A stretch of 6,518 nucleotides of DNA from Clostridia bacterium (GTDB lineage: Bacteria; Bacillota_A; Clostridia; Christensenellales; Aristaeellaceae). The notes under the pieces were generated by a model. The model did not search any database. It was given only the letters and a program-made list of their open reading frames with translations, and had not been told where the DNA came from. Within the stretch, counting starts at the first letter, position 1. Every line of letters begins with the position of its first letter. Below, piece by piece: positions 1-6,518 of the stretch. A program made the position numbers and the translations under genes. The DNA is taken from NCBI GenBank assembly GCA_017509065.1, contig JAFWQM010000130.1, forward strand, positions 1 to 6,518. Direction: 5' to 3'.

Positions 1-2
1 CT

Positions 3-350
3 CCTTTCCGCGGTTCTGACAGTGATCTCAATCTGGCGAAGGACCTGGGCCTGACCGAAGAGGAGAAGAAACCCCTGGGCAAGTACGGGATGATGCGGCG
101 TCAGTACCTGGAGCAGAACCGACCGGGGCTGTACACCCGGCTGATCCTGAACGGGAGGCTGATGGAGCACCTGCAGGAGATCGACACGACAGCCCACGAG
201 CGGCTGGAGAGCCTGATGAGTCTGATGACGAAGCAGGCGGGCGTGACCGAGGAACTGAAAGCCCGGAACCAGATGGCCTGGGTGGGTCAGATGAACAGCC
301 TGAAGCATCAGGCGGAGGAGATGATCCTCTCGGAGCTGATCTACGCCTGA
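3..350 (+). CDS. tnpV: TnpV-like transposon-encoded protein, 5' end cut by the window edge
   Basis: The frame is open from the window edge to the TGA at 348-350, giving about 115 residues. The part around EEEKKPLGKYGMMRRQYL, then RPGLYTRLILNGRL, VTEELKARNQMAWVGQMN and the C-terminal ELIYA, has the conserved pattern of TnpV, a small protein named from Tn4451 of Clostridium perfringens and found on many clostridial mobile elements. Its molecular role is not established. It looks soluble, rich in charged residues and helical, with no membrane segment. Only about ten N-terminal residues seem to be missing, so the true start probably lies just outside the window. The internal ATG codons at 90 and 93 fall inside the conserved GKYGMMR motif and are unlikely starts. 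The reading frame of the following methylase remnant begins right at this gene's end with no start codon of its own, which suggests a recombination junction. Family assignment is by recognition, not by search. Confidence 0.8.
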   Translation, partial: PFRGSDSDLNLAKDLGLTEEEKKPLGKYGMMRRQYLEQNRPGLYTRLILNGRLMEHLQEIDTTAHERLESLMSLMTKQAGVTEELKARNQMAWVGQMNSLKHQAEEMILSELIYA

Positions 351-352
351 CA

Positions 353-3300
353 GACAGTCTATCTGCGTCCGAACAGCTGTCCTTCCTGATCCCGTCCGAA
401 ACGGAGCAGATCGCCGGGATTGACCGCCCGGTCACGGAAACATCGCAAGCAGATCCGACACCCAGCGCAGAGGCACCCGCCTCTGCCTTTTCTTTGTCGG
501 AAGCGGATATTGATGAGGCGCTTCGGCGCGGGTCCGGTTATGCCGGGGGCAAGCTGCGCATCGCCGCGCTGTACGAAAACGCGCCGGCTCCGAAAGCGGC
601 GCAGGAGTTCCTGAAGGATGAATACGGGATCGGCGGGCACAGCCATACCTACCTGGACGGAACACGCGGCTTTGTGGATTACAATGCCCGCGGCATGCGT
701 CTCTCCTGGAACGGCTTCAAAGAGGGCTCTCAGCTTCGCTGGCCTGCGGTGGAGCAGCATATCCGGAGGATGGTTGAGAACGGCACTTACCTGACGGAAG
801 CCGAGCAGAATCAGCTGGCTGAATTGCAGCGCGCGTATGCCGACATCGGCCTGCCTGCGCCCAATGCCAGGATGCAGTATCCGCCGCCTGTACAAAACGA
901 GCCGGAGCATGCTGTTGATGGCGGCATGGAGGATCTGTCGCTGGATGAGCCCCTGCCGCCGCCACGGCACCCGCAGCCTGCGAATCCTGCTCCTCCGCCG
1001 TTCGCGTACGATCTGCACCCCGGCGATACAATGTATATGGACGGACGCCGCTTCATCGTGGACGAAGTCCGTTTCTTTGATGTGGCTTTCCGGGATCCCA
1101 CGATGACTTACCCGATCTACCGGGCAGAAAGCAAAACGATCCTGGAGCCACTGCTGGACCGCGACGAACGGAACTGGCCTTTCAGGACAGAGCCGCTTCA
1201 GGATGCGCAGGAGGCTGCACAAGCCGCCGAAGTTACCGATGATGCGTCTGAGGTACAAAGTATTGCACCGAATGGTGCATCAAACTTCCACATCACGGAT
1301 GACCGTCTCGGTGAAGGCGGACCGAAGACGAAGTTTGAAAACAACATCCGGGCGATCCGTACCCTGAAAACGCTTGAGAAGGAGAGCCGCCCGGCGTCCC
1401 CGGAGGACCAGGAGGTCCTGTCCCAATATGTAGGATGGGGCGGCATTCCGCAGGCCTTTGACGAGCACAATTCTTCCTGGGCTGACGAGTACCGTGAACT
1501 GAAAAGCGCGCTGACAGAGGAAGAGTATGAGATGGCGCGCGCGTCTACCCTGAACGCGCACTATACGTCGCCCACCGTGATTCGGGCGATCTATTCCGCT
1601 GTGGAACAGATGGGCTTCCGGTCCGGCAATATCCTGGAACCGTCCTGCGGCGTCGGCAATTTCTTCGGTATGCTGCCTGAAAGCATGGAAGGCAGTGCCC
1701 TTTACGGTGTTGAGCTTGACAGCATCACCGGCCGGATCGCACAATACCTGTACCCGCAGGCAGATATCGCTGTCACGGGGTTTGAAAAGACGGACCGGAA
1801 GGATTTCTTTGACCTGGCCATCGGCAACGTGCCCTTTGGTGCATACAAAGTCCCGGACAGTCAGTTCGATCGCTACAACTTCCTGATCCACGATTACTTC
1901 TTCGCCAAGGCGCTCGACCAGGTGCGTCCCGGCGGCATCGTGGCCTTCATCACATCCAAGGGTACCATGGACAAGCAGTCTCCGGAGGTCAGGAAATACA
2001 TCGCGCAGCGAGCCGAGCTTCTGGGAGCGATCCGGCTGCCCAACAACGCTTTCCGGGCAAATGCCGGAACAGAGGTTACCTCTGACATCATCTTCCTGCA
2101 GAAGCGTGACAGGGCAATCGATGTCGAGCCTGACTGGGTACACCTCGGACAGACCGAAGACGGGATCCCTGTCAACAGCTATTTCGCAGCCCATCCGGAA
2201 ATGGTGCTGGGAACCATGGTCTGGGATGATTCCATGTACGGAGCCCGTCAGGAGACCGCCTGCCTGCCCATTGAAGGCGCGGACCTGTCCCAACAGCTGA
2301 CAGAAGCGACTTCCCATATTTCCGGTACCTACCGGGAAGAAGAGATGCCCGACCTGTCCGACGGCGAGGCGATCCGGGACAGCATTCCGGCGGATCCGAA
2401 TGTGCGGAACTACTCCTATACCGTGGTGGACGGCCAGGTTTACTTCCGTGAGAATTCCGTTATGGCCCGGCCCGACCTGGGCGCTGTGGCCCAGGAACGG
2501 GTCAAGGGAATGGTTGCCCTGCGGGACTGCGTACACCGCCTGATGGACGCGCAGCTCCGGGACGCGGATGACTTCACTGTTCATGAGCTGCAGGCGGAAC
2601 TGAACAGTCTGTATGACAGCTTCACCGCCCGTTTCGGGCTGATCAACAGCCGGTCCAATATGCAGGCTTTCTCGGATGATTCGTCCTATTATCTGCTGTC
2701 CTCCCTGGAGATCGTGAATGAAAACGGTGAGCTGGAGCGGAAAGCGGACATGTTCACCAGGCGCACCATCCGCCAGTAGCGGACTGTGGAGCATGTGGAC
2801 ACATCCGTGGAAGCCCTGGCGGTTTCCATCGCGGAGAAAGCCAGGGTCGATCTGCCCTTTATGGCGGAGCTGACAGGCAAGGCCGAAGAAGAGATCGCGG
2901 ATGAGCTGACCGGCGTCATTTTCCAGGTGCCCGGCCCGCTGGATGAGGACGGCAGGGCGACCTTTGTCACTGCGGATGAATACCTGTCCGGCAATGTCCG
3001 TCAGAAGCTTCGGGATGCCGAAGACGCGGCGGAGATGTCCCCGTATTTTGATGTGAATGTACAGGCGTTGCGAGCTGCCCAGCCCAAAGACCTGGATGCG
3101 TCCGAGATCGATGTGCGGCTCGGCGCGACCTGGGTGGACAAGGAATACATCCAGCAGTTCATGCAGGAACTGTTTGAGATCCCGTTCTACCAGCGCCGGG
3201 CGGTTCAGGTGCAGTATTCCAACTATACCTCCGAGTGGCATATCAACGGAAAGAACGTGCTGTCCTACAACAACGTAGCCAACAACATGACCTACGGCAC

Positions 3301-3683
3301 GGACAGGGCCAGCGGCCTGAAGATCCTGGAAGATACGCTGAACCTGCGGGATGTCCGAATCTATGACACCGTCGAGGATGCCGACGGCAAGGAAAAGCGT
3401 GTCCTGAACCAGAAGGAGACGACCCTGGCGCAGCAGAAGCAGCAGGCCATCAAGGATGCTTTCCGGGACTGGATCTGGAAGGATCCGGATCGGCGGGCTG
3501 TGCTGGTGAAAAAGTACAACGAGCTCTTCAACAGCGTCCGGCCTCGGGAGTACGACGGGCAGCACATCACCTTTTCCGGCATGAACCCGGAGATTGTTCT
3601 CCGGGAACACCAGCGGAACGCCATCGCGCATACGCTGTACGGCGGGAATACGCTGCTTGCCCATGTGGTCGGCGCAGGCAAGA
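353..3683 (+). pseudogene. ICE-type N6-adenine DNA methylase/SNF2 helicase gene, broken (5' truncation, amber codon, intron insertion)
   Basis: One continuous frame (the frame of position 494) carries family-typical protein from about 353 (DSLSASEQLSFLIPSETEQI) through SAFSLSEADID, the methyltransferase core, and up to the helicase Walker A motif at 3683. Intact members of this family on conjugative elements are much longer, usually well over 1,500 residues, joining an N6-adenine methyltransferase to a SNF2-type helicase. An antirestriction or DNA-processing role during transfer is usually inferred, not proven. Three lesions are visible. The frame has no ATG, GTG or TTG between the stop at 23-25 and TTG 494, so the native start and N-terminus are absent. 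A TAG at 2777-2779 interrupts the frame between RRTIRQ and RTVEHVDT; a single change from CAG (Gln) would explain it. A group II intron enters after base 3683. The frame is otherwise uninterrupted over 3.3 kb, so decay is recent, or the stop is a sequencing error or is read through. Confidence 0.72.
494..2779 (+). CDS. DNA methyltransferase portion of a methylase/helicase protein (fragment ended by in-frame TAG)
   Basis: This 761-residue stretch contains the class I SAM-dependent methyltransferase core of the N6-adenine type. Residues 1-130 are the family's N-terminal linker region. Residues 173-228 (from LHPGDTMY to LLDRDERN) form a small conserved module seen before the methylase. QYVGWGGIPQAF lies at 311-322. 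The SAM-binding motif I is LEPSCGVGNFFG at 381-392, followed by the acidic YGVELD at 404-409. The catalytic motif IV is IGNVPFG at 443-449, an NPPY variant (N-V-P-F). VRPGGIVAFITSKGTMD at 477-493 is the strand following the active site. The product would methylate adenine in DNA, probably that of the mobile element. TTG 494 is only the first possible start codon: conserved residues (SAFS) lie just upstream in frame and no Shine-Dalgarno sequence precedes it, so it is unlikely to be the real start. The end is a premature TAG, with the helicase part continuing in the same frame. Confidence 0.8.
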   Translation: MSEADIDEALRRGSGYAGGKLRIAALYENAPAPKAAQEFLKDEYGIGGHSHTYLDGTRGFVDYNARGMRLSWNGFKEGSQLRWPAVEQHIRRMVENGTYLTEAEQNQLAELQRAYADIGLPAPNARMQYPPPVQNEPEHAVDGGMEDLSLDEPLPPPRHPQPANPAPPPFAYDLHPGDTMYMDGRRFIVDEVRFFDVAFRDPTMTYPIYRAESKTILEPLLDRDERNWPFRTEPLQDAQEAAQAAEVTDDASEVQSIAPNGASNFHITDDRLGEGGPKTKFENNIRAIRTLKTLEKESRPASPEDQEVLSQYVGWGGIPQAFDEHNSSWADEYRELKSALTEEEYEMARASTLNAHYTSPTVIRAIYSAVEQMGFRSGNILEPSCGVGNFFGMLPESMEGSALYGVELDSITGRIAQYLYPQADIAVTGFEKTDRKDFFDLAIGNVPFGAYKVPDSQFDRYNFLIHDYFFAKALDQVRPGGIVAFITSKGTMDKQSPEVRKYIAQRAELLGAIRLPNNAFRANAGTEVTSDIIFLQKRDRAIDVEPDWVHLGQTEDGIPVNSYFAAHPEMVLGTMVWDDSMYGARQETACLPIEGADLSQQLTEATSHISGTYREEEMPDLSDGEAIRDSIPADPNVRNYSYTVVDGQVYFRENSVMARPDLGAVAQERVKGMVALRDCVHRLMDAQLRDADDFTVHELQAELNSLYDSFTARFGLINSRSNMQAFSDDSSYYLLSSLEIVNENGELERKADMFTRRTIRQ

Positions 3684-3700
3684 GTGCGACACGTTCGTAA
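2786..3700 (+). CDS. Linker and start of the SNF2-type helicase domain (fragment cut by the intron)
   Basis: This is the continuation, in the same frame, of the methylase protein after the TAG at 2777-2779. The GTG at 2786 is only the first available start codon and has no ribosome binding site. Of 304 residues, about 1-250 form the conserved region between methylase and helicase (EALAVSIAEKARVDLPFM near the start). NPEIVLREHQRNAIAH near 266-281 is the helicase entry segment with its conserved Gln. AHVVGAGK at 292-299 is Walker A (motif I), the ATP-binding loop. The last exon codon is AAG for Lys299 at 3680-3682. Base 3683 is the first base of the next, normally Thr or Ser, codon. Residues 300-304 (SATRS) and the TAA at 3698-3700 come from read-through into the intron and are not native. 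No DExx box or later helicase motif is present in the window, so this fragment cannot be a working ATPase. Confidence 0.75.
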   Translation: MEHVDTSVEALAVSIAEKARVDLPFMAELTGKAEEEIADELTGVIFQVPGPLDEDGRATFVTADEYLSGNVRQKLRDAEDAAEMSPYFDVNVQALRAAQPKDLDASEIDVRLGATWVDKEYIQQFMQELFEIPFYQRRAVQVQYSNYTSEWHINGKNVLSYNNVANNMTYGTDRASGLKILEDTLNLRDVRIYDTVEDADGKEKRVLNQKETTLAQQKQQAIKDAFRDWIWKDPDRRAVLVKKYNELFNSVRPREYDGQHITFSGMNPEIVLREHQRNAIAHTLYGGNTLLAHVVGAGKSATRS

Positions 3701-4448
3701 CTGAAAAGGTTACGCACAAGTCAGCTAACAAAAGAACGGGAAACAGAAAGGAGTCCCTGAAAACAAACAGACTTGTAGAACTAATATTCCGACGGGTGGA
3801 ATGAAGGGGTAACGCCTGGAAACGCCTGCCTTACAAACTGCGATATGCGTCAGCCCAATGCAACGTGGGCTGTGGTATAACGCTCGCCAAAGTCGGCGGA
3901 AGTATGCCCAAACAGGTCAAGCTGTGGAAAGCGCCCCAGCGGTGGGGTGTGCGTATGATACGCCGGAGGTCTATAAACTGCCTATGGTCAGAATGTCACG
4001 ATGACTGACGAAGGCCCGAATGTACGGCTCTAAAAGGCGCTGGGGCAGAAATGTCCCATTTCGATTACGAAAGCGCGCGGGGACGAGTAAGAATTTTTAC
4101 TATGAAAATCCCTATGGTGTTACAGGCACCATCCAACGCGCAGGGTCAGAGGGAAACCTAAGGGCAGATATGCACAGATAGGAATATTGGAACGTGGAAA
4201 GGTTGGAACACGGAGCCGGTTGCAGGCGATGAAGTGTTGGATTGGAAAATGTCGGGGGCCACCTTGGCATATAACAATCCTTTATCCAACTGAAAGCGGT
4301 GGCACAGTACCGATGAAGCTGTACGAAAAAGAGCAGCGGAGGGATAGCCACCAGTCATCAGTAATGTATAAACAAATAACAATTCAAGCTCAAAGGTTCG
4401 AGTATGACTAAGAAAAGCGAAATCCCCTGAAAAGGAAAGTAACTGACT
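3684..4448 (+). ncRNA. Group II intron ribozyme, 5' part (domains I-III and 5' side of domain IV)
   Basis: This 765-base stretch has no credible gene but is full of local RNA helices. CGTAAC at 3696-3701 pairs with GTTACG at 3709-3714. ACAAGTC at 3716-3722 pairs with GACTTGT at 3770-3776. CAGCCCA at 3851-3857 pairs with TGGGCTG at 3866-3872. GGGGCA at 4042-4047 pairs with TGTCCC at 4052-4057 and closes a GAAA tetraloop. Such helices and GNRA loops are typical of the domain I scaffold that recognises the exons and docks domain V. TGCGTC at 3846-3851 could pair with GGCGCA at 3671-3676 of the 5' exon as an EBS2-IBS2 contact, but this is tentative. Domain borders cannot be fixed by eye. Confidence 0.75.
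4432..4439 (+). promoter_or_regulatory. Ribosome binding site of the intron protein
   Basis: AAGGAAAG ends nine bases before the TTG at 4449 and is a reasonable Shine-Dalgarno sequence. The stop TAA at 4440-4442 in the same frame limits how far upstream the protein can begin. Together these favour TTG 4449 over the in-frame ATG at 4509. Confidence 0.55.
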
Positions 4449-6332
4449 TTGACAAACAGAAAGAAACCATTGAAGCGGCAGAAAATCCGCAATTCTGAGT
4501 ATTACGATATGCAGGCAGTTTTTGACGGACTGTACCAAGACAGCCTGAAAGGAAAGCAATTCCGCAATCTTGTGGAATTGATAAAAGCTCCTGAAAACAT
4601 CAAGCTGGCCTATCGAAATATGAGGAAAAATTCCGGCAGCAAAACGCCGGGAGTGGATCAAAAGACCATCAGCGATTTGAATAAGTGGAACGAAACAGCG
4701 CTCATCTCTCATGTACAGCGAAAGCTGGACTGGTATGTTCCAAACGCTGTCAGGCGGGTGGAGATCCCAAAGGATAACGGAAAAATGCGGCCCCTGGGGA
4801 TTCCGACAATTATGGACAGGCTGATACAGCAATGTGTCCTGCAAGTGTTGGAACCGATTTGTGAAGCAAAGTTTTTCAAGAGGAGCAACGGATTCAGGCC
4901 AAACCATAGCGCAGAAAACGCGATTGCACAGGCAGAACGCCTGATACAAAATGTTGGCTGTCACTATGTGGTGGATTTGGATATCAAGTCATTCTTTGAC
5001 AATGTGAATCATGGAAAACTGCTGAAACAAATGTGGACGCTCGGTATCAGGGACAAAAAGCTTCTATCCATCATTTCCGCCATGCTAAAGGCGGAAGTGG
5101 CGGGAATTGGCTTTCCTGAAAAGGGCACGCCCCAAGGCGGCATCATTTCACCCTTACTTTCCAACATCGTCCTTAACGAATTGGATTGGTGGCTGGTCAG
5201 CCAATGGGAAGAAATGCCGACCCGAAAGAACTACGTTCACCGGATATACAGCAACGGAACGCCCGACAAAAGCAGCACGATTTGGGTATTGCGCAACAAA
5301 ACAAACCTAAAAGAGTGCTACGTTGTGCGCTATGCGGACGATTTCAAAATCTTCTGCAAAAAGAGAACGGACGCGGTCAAACTGTTTGAAGCGACAAAGC
5401 AATGGCTTTGGGATAGATTGGGGTTGGAAATCAGCCCTGAAAAGTCCCAAGTTGTAAATTTGAAGCGCCATGCTTCCGAATTTCTTGGCTTTCAGCTGAA
5501 GGTTCGGGTAAAAGGCAAAAAGTCAAACGGGAAGCCGCGTTATGTGATCGAAGCACACATGAAGGAAAAAGCGCTGCAAAAAATCCACGACAAAAGCAAA
5601 CAAATCATAGGCGAGCTGCGGCAGACCTATGATAAAGGCATGGAATACAGGCTGATACAAAAGTATAACGCTTATATCATAGGCGTACACAATTACTATT
5701 GTATCGCCACCCACGTGAACCCTGATTTCCATCAAATCGCTTTTGATGTCAAAAAGAGCCTTTACAACAGATTGAAGCATCGGCTTGAAAAGAAAGGCAA
5801 AATCACAAACAGGTATATTCAGGAAAAATACGGTTCCAGCAGGGAAATCCGTTTCCTGGGTGGACACGCGCTTGTCCCGATTGCCTATGTGCAGCATAGA
5901 GTGCCCATGGACAAAAAGGCCAAGATCAACAAGTACACCCCGGAAGGCAGAGAAGAAATTCATAAAAATCTGGAGTGTGTCAGCATGGATACACTTTATG
6001 AGCTTATGAATTCACCCTGCGGAAAGCAAAGCGTGGAATACAATGACAACCGTATTTCGCTCTATGTGGCGCAATATGGGAAATGTGCGGTGACCGGACA
6101 GCATCTGGAAGCCAATCAGGTAGACTGTCATCACAAAATTCCTCTTTCCATGGGCGGAAATGATAGTTACAGCAATCTTGTCATTGTATCAGATGTTGTT
6201 CACATCCTCATCCACGCCAGCGCGGAACGTACCATCCGAAAATATTTGAATGTCTTGAAGCCTGACAAAAAGCAGATGAAAAAGCTGAACAAATTGCGGG
6301 TCATGGCAGGAATGCCAGAACTGAACGCATGA
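4449..6332 (+). CDS. ltrA: Group II intron-encoded protein: reverse transcriptase/maturase with HNH endonuclease
   Basis: This 627-residue LtrA-type protein binds its own intron RNA, helps it fold and splice, and copies it into DNA at new sites. The reverse transcriptase domain covers about 50-350. The N-terminal GSKTPGVD lies at 63-70, RPLGIPTIMDRLIQQ at 114-128, and the first catalytic aspartate in VVDLDIKSFFDNVNH at 174-188. The TPQGGIISPLLSNI motif is at 227-240 and the catalytic YADD at 295-298. The maturase (X) domain follows at about 370-480 and includes YNAYIIGVHNYY at 406-417. The C-terminal HNH endonuclease covers 540-600 with CAVTG at 546-550, CHH at 560-562, SNLVIV at 575-580 and H585/H589. 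It cuts the second DNA strand to prime reverse transcription. All catalytic residues I can identify are present and the length is normal for the family, so it is likely active. TTG is the chosen start, supported by an upstream ribosome binding site. It lies in domain IV of the intron. Confidence 0.95.
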   Translation: MTNRKKPLKRQKIRNSEYYDMQAVFDGLYQDSLKGKQFRNLVELIKAPENIKLAYRNMRKNSGSKTPGVDQKTISDLNKWNETALISHVQRKLDWYVPNAVRRVEIPKDNGKMRPLGIPTIMDRLIQQCVLQVLEPICEAKFFKRSNGFRPNHSAENAIAQAERLIQNVGCHYVVDLDIKSFFDNVNHGKLLKQMWTLGIRDKKLLSIISAMLKAEVAGIGFPEKGTPQGGIISPLLSNIVLNELDWWLVSQWEEMPTRKNYVHRIYSNGTPDKSSTIWVLRNKTNLKECYVVRYADDFKIFCKKRTDAVKLFEATKQWLWDRLGLEISPEKSQVVNLKRHASEFLGFQLKVRVKGKKSNGKPRYVIEAHMKEKALQKIHDKSKQIIGELRQTYDKGMEYRLIQKYNAYIIGVHNYYCIATHVNPDFHQIAFDVKKSLYNRLKHRLEKKGKITNRYIQEKYGSSREIRFLGGHALVPIAYVQHRVPMDKKAKINKYTPEGREEIHKNLECVSMDTLYELMNSPCGKQSVEYNDNRISLYVAQYGKCAVTGQHLEANQVDCHHKIPLSMGGNDSYSNLVIVSDVVHILIHASAERTIRKYLNVLKPDKKQMKKLNKLRVMAGMPELNA

Positions 6333-6388
6333 ATCGGTATCAATTTGTTTGATTGAATTGATTATTTTTAACGATTACTGATGATGGA

Positions 6389-6469
6389 AAGCCGTGTGAT
6401 GGGAAACTGTCACGCACGGTTTGGGGCGGGGGAAAACCCGGAGATCACATCAAAAGGTTACCTATCGTT
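6389..6469 (+). ncRNA. Group II intron domains V and VI
   Basis: Domain V spans exactly 34 nt (6389-6422). AAGCCGTG pairs with CACGGTTT, a two-base CG bulge (6413-6414) follows on the 3' strand, then TGATGG pairs with CTGTCA around a GAAA tetraloop at 6403-6406. The AGC at 6390-6392 is the catalytic triad that binds the active-site metals. After a two-base linker, domain VI begins. GGCGGGGG at 6425-6432 pairs with CCT-TCGTT at 6461-6469, leaving A6464 bulged as the expected branch point for lariat formation. The helix uses several G-U pairs but keeps the canonical form. The 56 bases between the protein stop and domain V form the 3' side of domain IV. Confidence 0.9.
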
Positions 6470-6471
6470 AA

Positions 6472-6518
6472 AAGCGTCTACCCTGTGGCAGCCTGCCGCA
6501 GGGGTGGCGCACATCCTA
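6472..6518 (+). other. Unidentified 3' flank of the intron
   Basis: This tail should be the helicase 3' exon, continuing after GAGK with Thr or Ser and then a hydrophobic helix. Instead the three frames begin roughly as LKASTLWQPAAG, KRLPCGSLPQGW or IVKSVYPVAACRRGG near the junction, none of which resembles SNF2 helicase motif I context. I cannot identify the sequence. It may belong to a different insertion site of the same intron, joined here by assembly, or to a true rearrangement. Confidence 0.5.
6481..6503 (+). repeat. Strong hairpin (inverted repeat) just downstream of the intron
   Basis: CCCTGTGGCA at 6481-6490 pairs with TGCCGCAGGG at 6494-6503 through ten base pairs (one of them U-G) around a three-base GCC loop. 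It is very GC-rich. No run of T follows, so it is not a typical intrinsic terminator. It begins about ten bases after the predicted intron end. Its function is unknown and it could be chance structure in GC-rich coding DNA. Confidence 0.5.

Larger units (their letters stand above)
3684..6471 (+). mobile_element. Group II intron with ORF, inserted in the helicase Walker A codons
   Basis: The 5' end GTGCGAC matches the GUGYG consensus of group II introns and falls exactly where the helicase frame is lost. The element has an RNA region of about 760 nt, a full intron-encoded protein within domain IV, and domains V and VI at 6389-6469, so all parts of a self-splicing retroelement are present in order and in the same orientation as the host gene. 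Group II introns splice as lariats and move by reverse splicing into DNA followed by reverse transcription by their own protein. The 3' end is set at about 6471 because it normally lies 7-8 nt after the branch adenosine (here A6464), but the bases there read AA instead of the usual AY, so this boundary is uncertain by several bases. The protein-coding part is visibly more AT-rich than the interrupted gene. I did not find a convincing EBS1 for the 5' exon bases GCAAGA. Confidence 0.88.

Noticed and set aside
359..1258. A 299-codon minus-strand open frame
   Set aside because: Arg/Leu-rich low-quality composition and no known motif; it is a shadow of the methylase frame.
2786..2800. GTG 2786 as a real start creating a separate downstream gene
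   Set aside because: No Shine-Dalgarno sequence precedes it and the homologous protein continues across the stop in the same frame, so it is a broken part of one gene.
1280..3664. A 794-codon open frame on the minus strand opposite the methylase/helicase
   Set aside because: It mirrors a GC-rich coding gene, has no recognisable domain, and the + strand carries unmistakable family motifs throughout. Long antisense frames are common in such DNA.
3770..3776. GACTTGT as the intron's EBS1, since CTTGT could pair with exon GCAAG
   Set aside because: The same bases form a perfect seven-base helix with ACAAGTC at 3716-3722, and EBS1 is expected later in domain I in a loop.
4187..4411. A 74-codon plus-strand frame in the intron RNA region
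   Set aside because: Lies in structured intron RNA and has no recognisable protein motif; intron domains explain the sequence.
4158..4964. A 268-codon minus-strand open frame across the start of the intron protein
   Set aside because: Overlaps ribozyme helices and the reverse transcriptase coding region; Cys/Phe/Leu-rich with no domain, so a shadow.

Overview
The window looks like accessory DNA from a Gram-positive gut-type Clostridia (Bacillota), most likely an integrative conjugative or mobilizable element of the Tn1549/Tn4451 kind. This rests on protein family resemblance (a TnpV-type protein, a very large ICE-type N6-adenine methylase/SNF2 helicase, and a clostridial-type group II intron). 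No chromosomal marker gene is present. Everything convincing is on the + strand.

Layout: (1) 3-350 is the 3' part of a tnpV-like gene, cut by the left edge. (2) About 353-3683 is the remains of a giant DNA methylase/helicase gene. Its N-terminal part and start codon are missing: the homologous reading frame begins without any ATG/GTG/TTG right at the end of tnpV. An in-frame amber codon at 2777-2779 splits what is left into a methyltransferase fragment (494-2779) and a fragment running into the helicase domain (2786-3700). (3) At 3684, exactly between the Lys codon and the next codon of the helicase Walker A motif (GAGK), a group II intron begins with GTGCGAC. (4) 3684-4448 is the structured 5' part of the intron RNA. 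4449-6332 encodes a full-length intron protein of 627 aa (reverse transcriptase, maturase, HNH endonuclease). 6389-6469 holds a textbook 34-nt domain V and a domain VI with a bulged branch-point adenosine. (5) The last ~47 bases after the intron do not resume the helicase reading frame and contain a strong 10-bp hairpin.

The intron is a complete-looking, probably functional retroelement in the coding orientation, so splicing could in principle repair the helicase motif it interrupts. Two facts argue against a restored product here: the host gene also carries a nonsense codon and a missing 5' end, and the visible 3' flank does not encode the expected continuation. The intron and its protein are visibly more AT-rich than the GC-rich methylase gene, as expected for a separate origin. 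I do not see a clearly new biological system. The most notable points are the insertion position in Walker A, the non-matching 3' flank, and the amber codon in an otherwise open frame.
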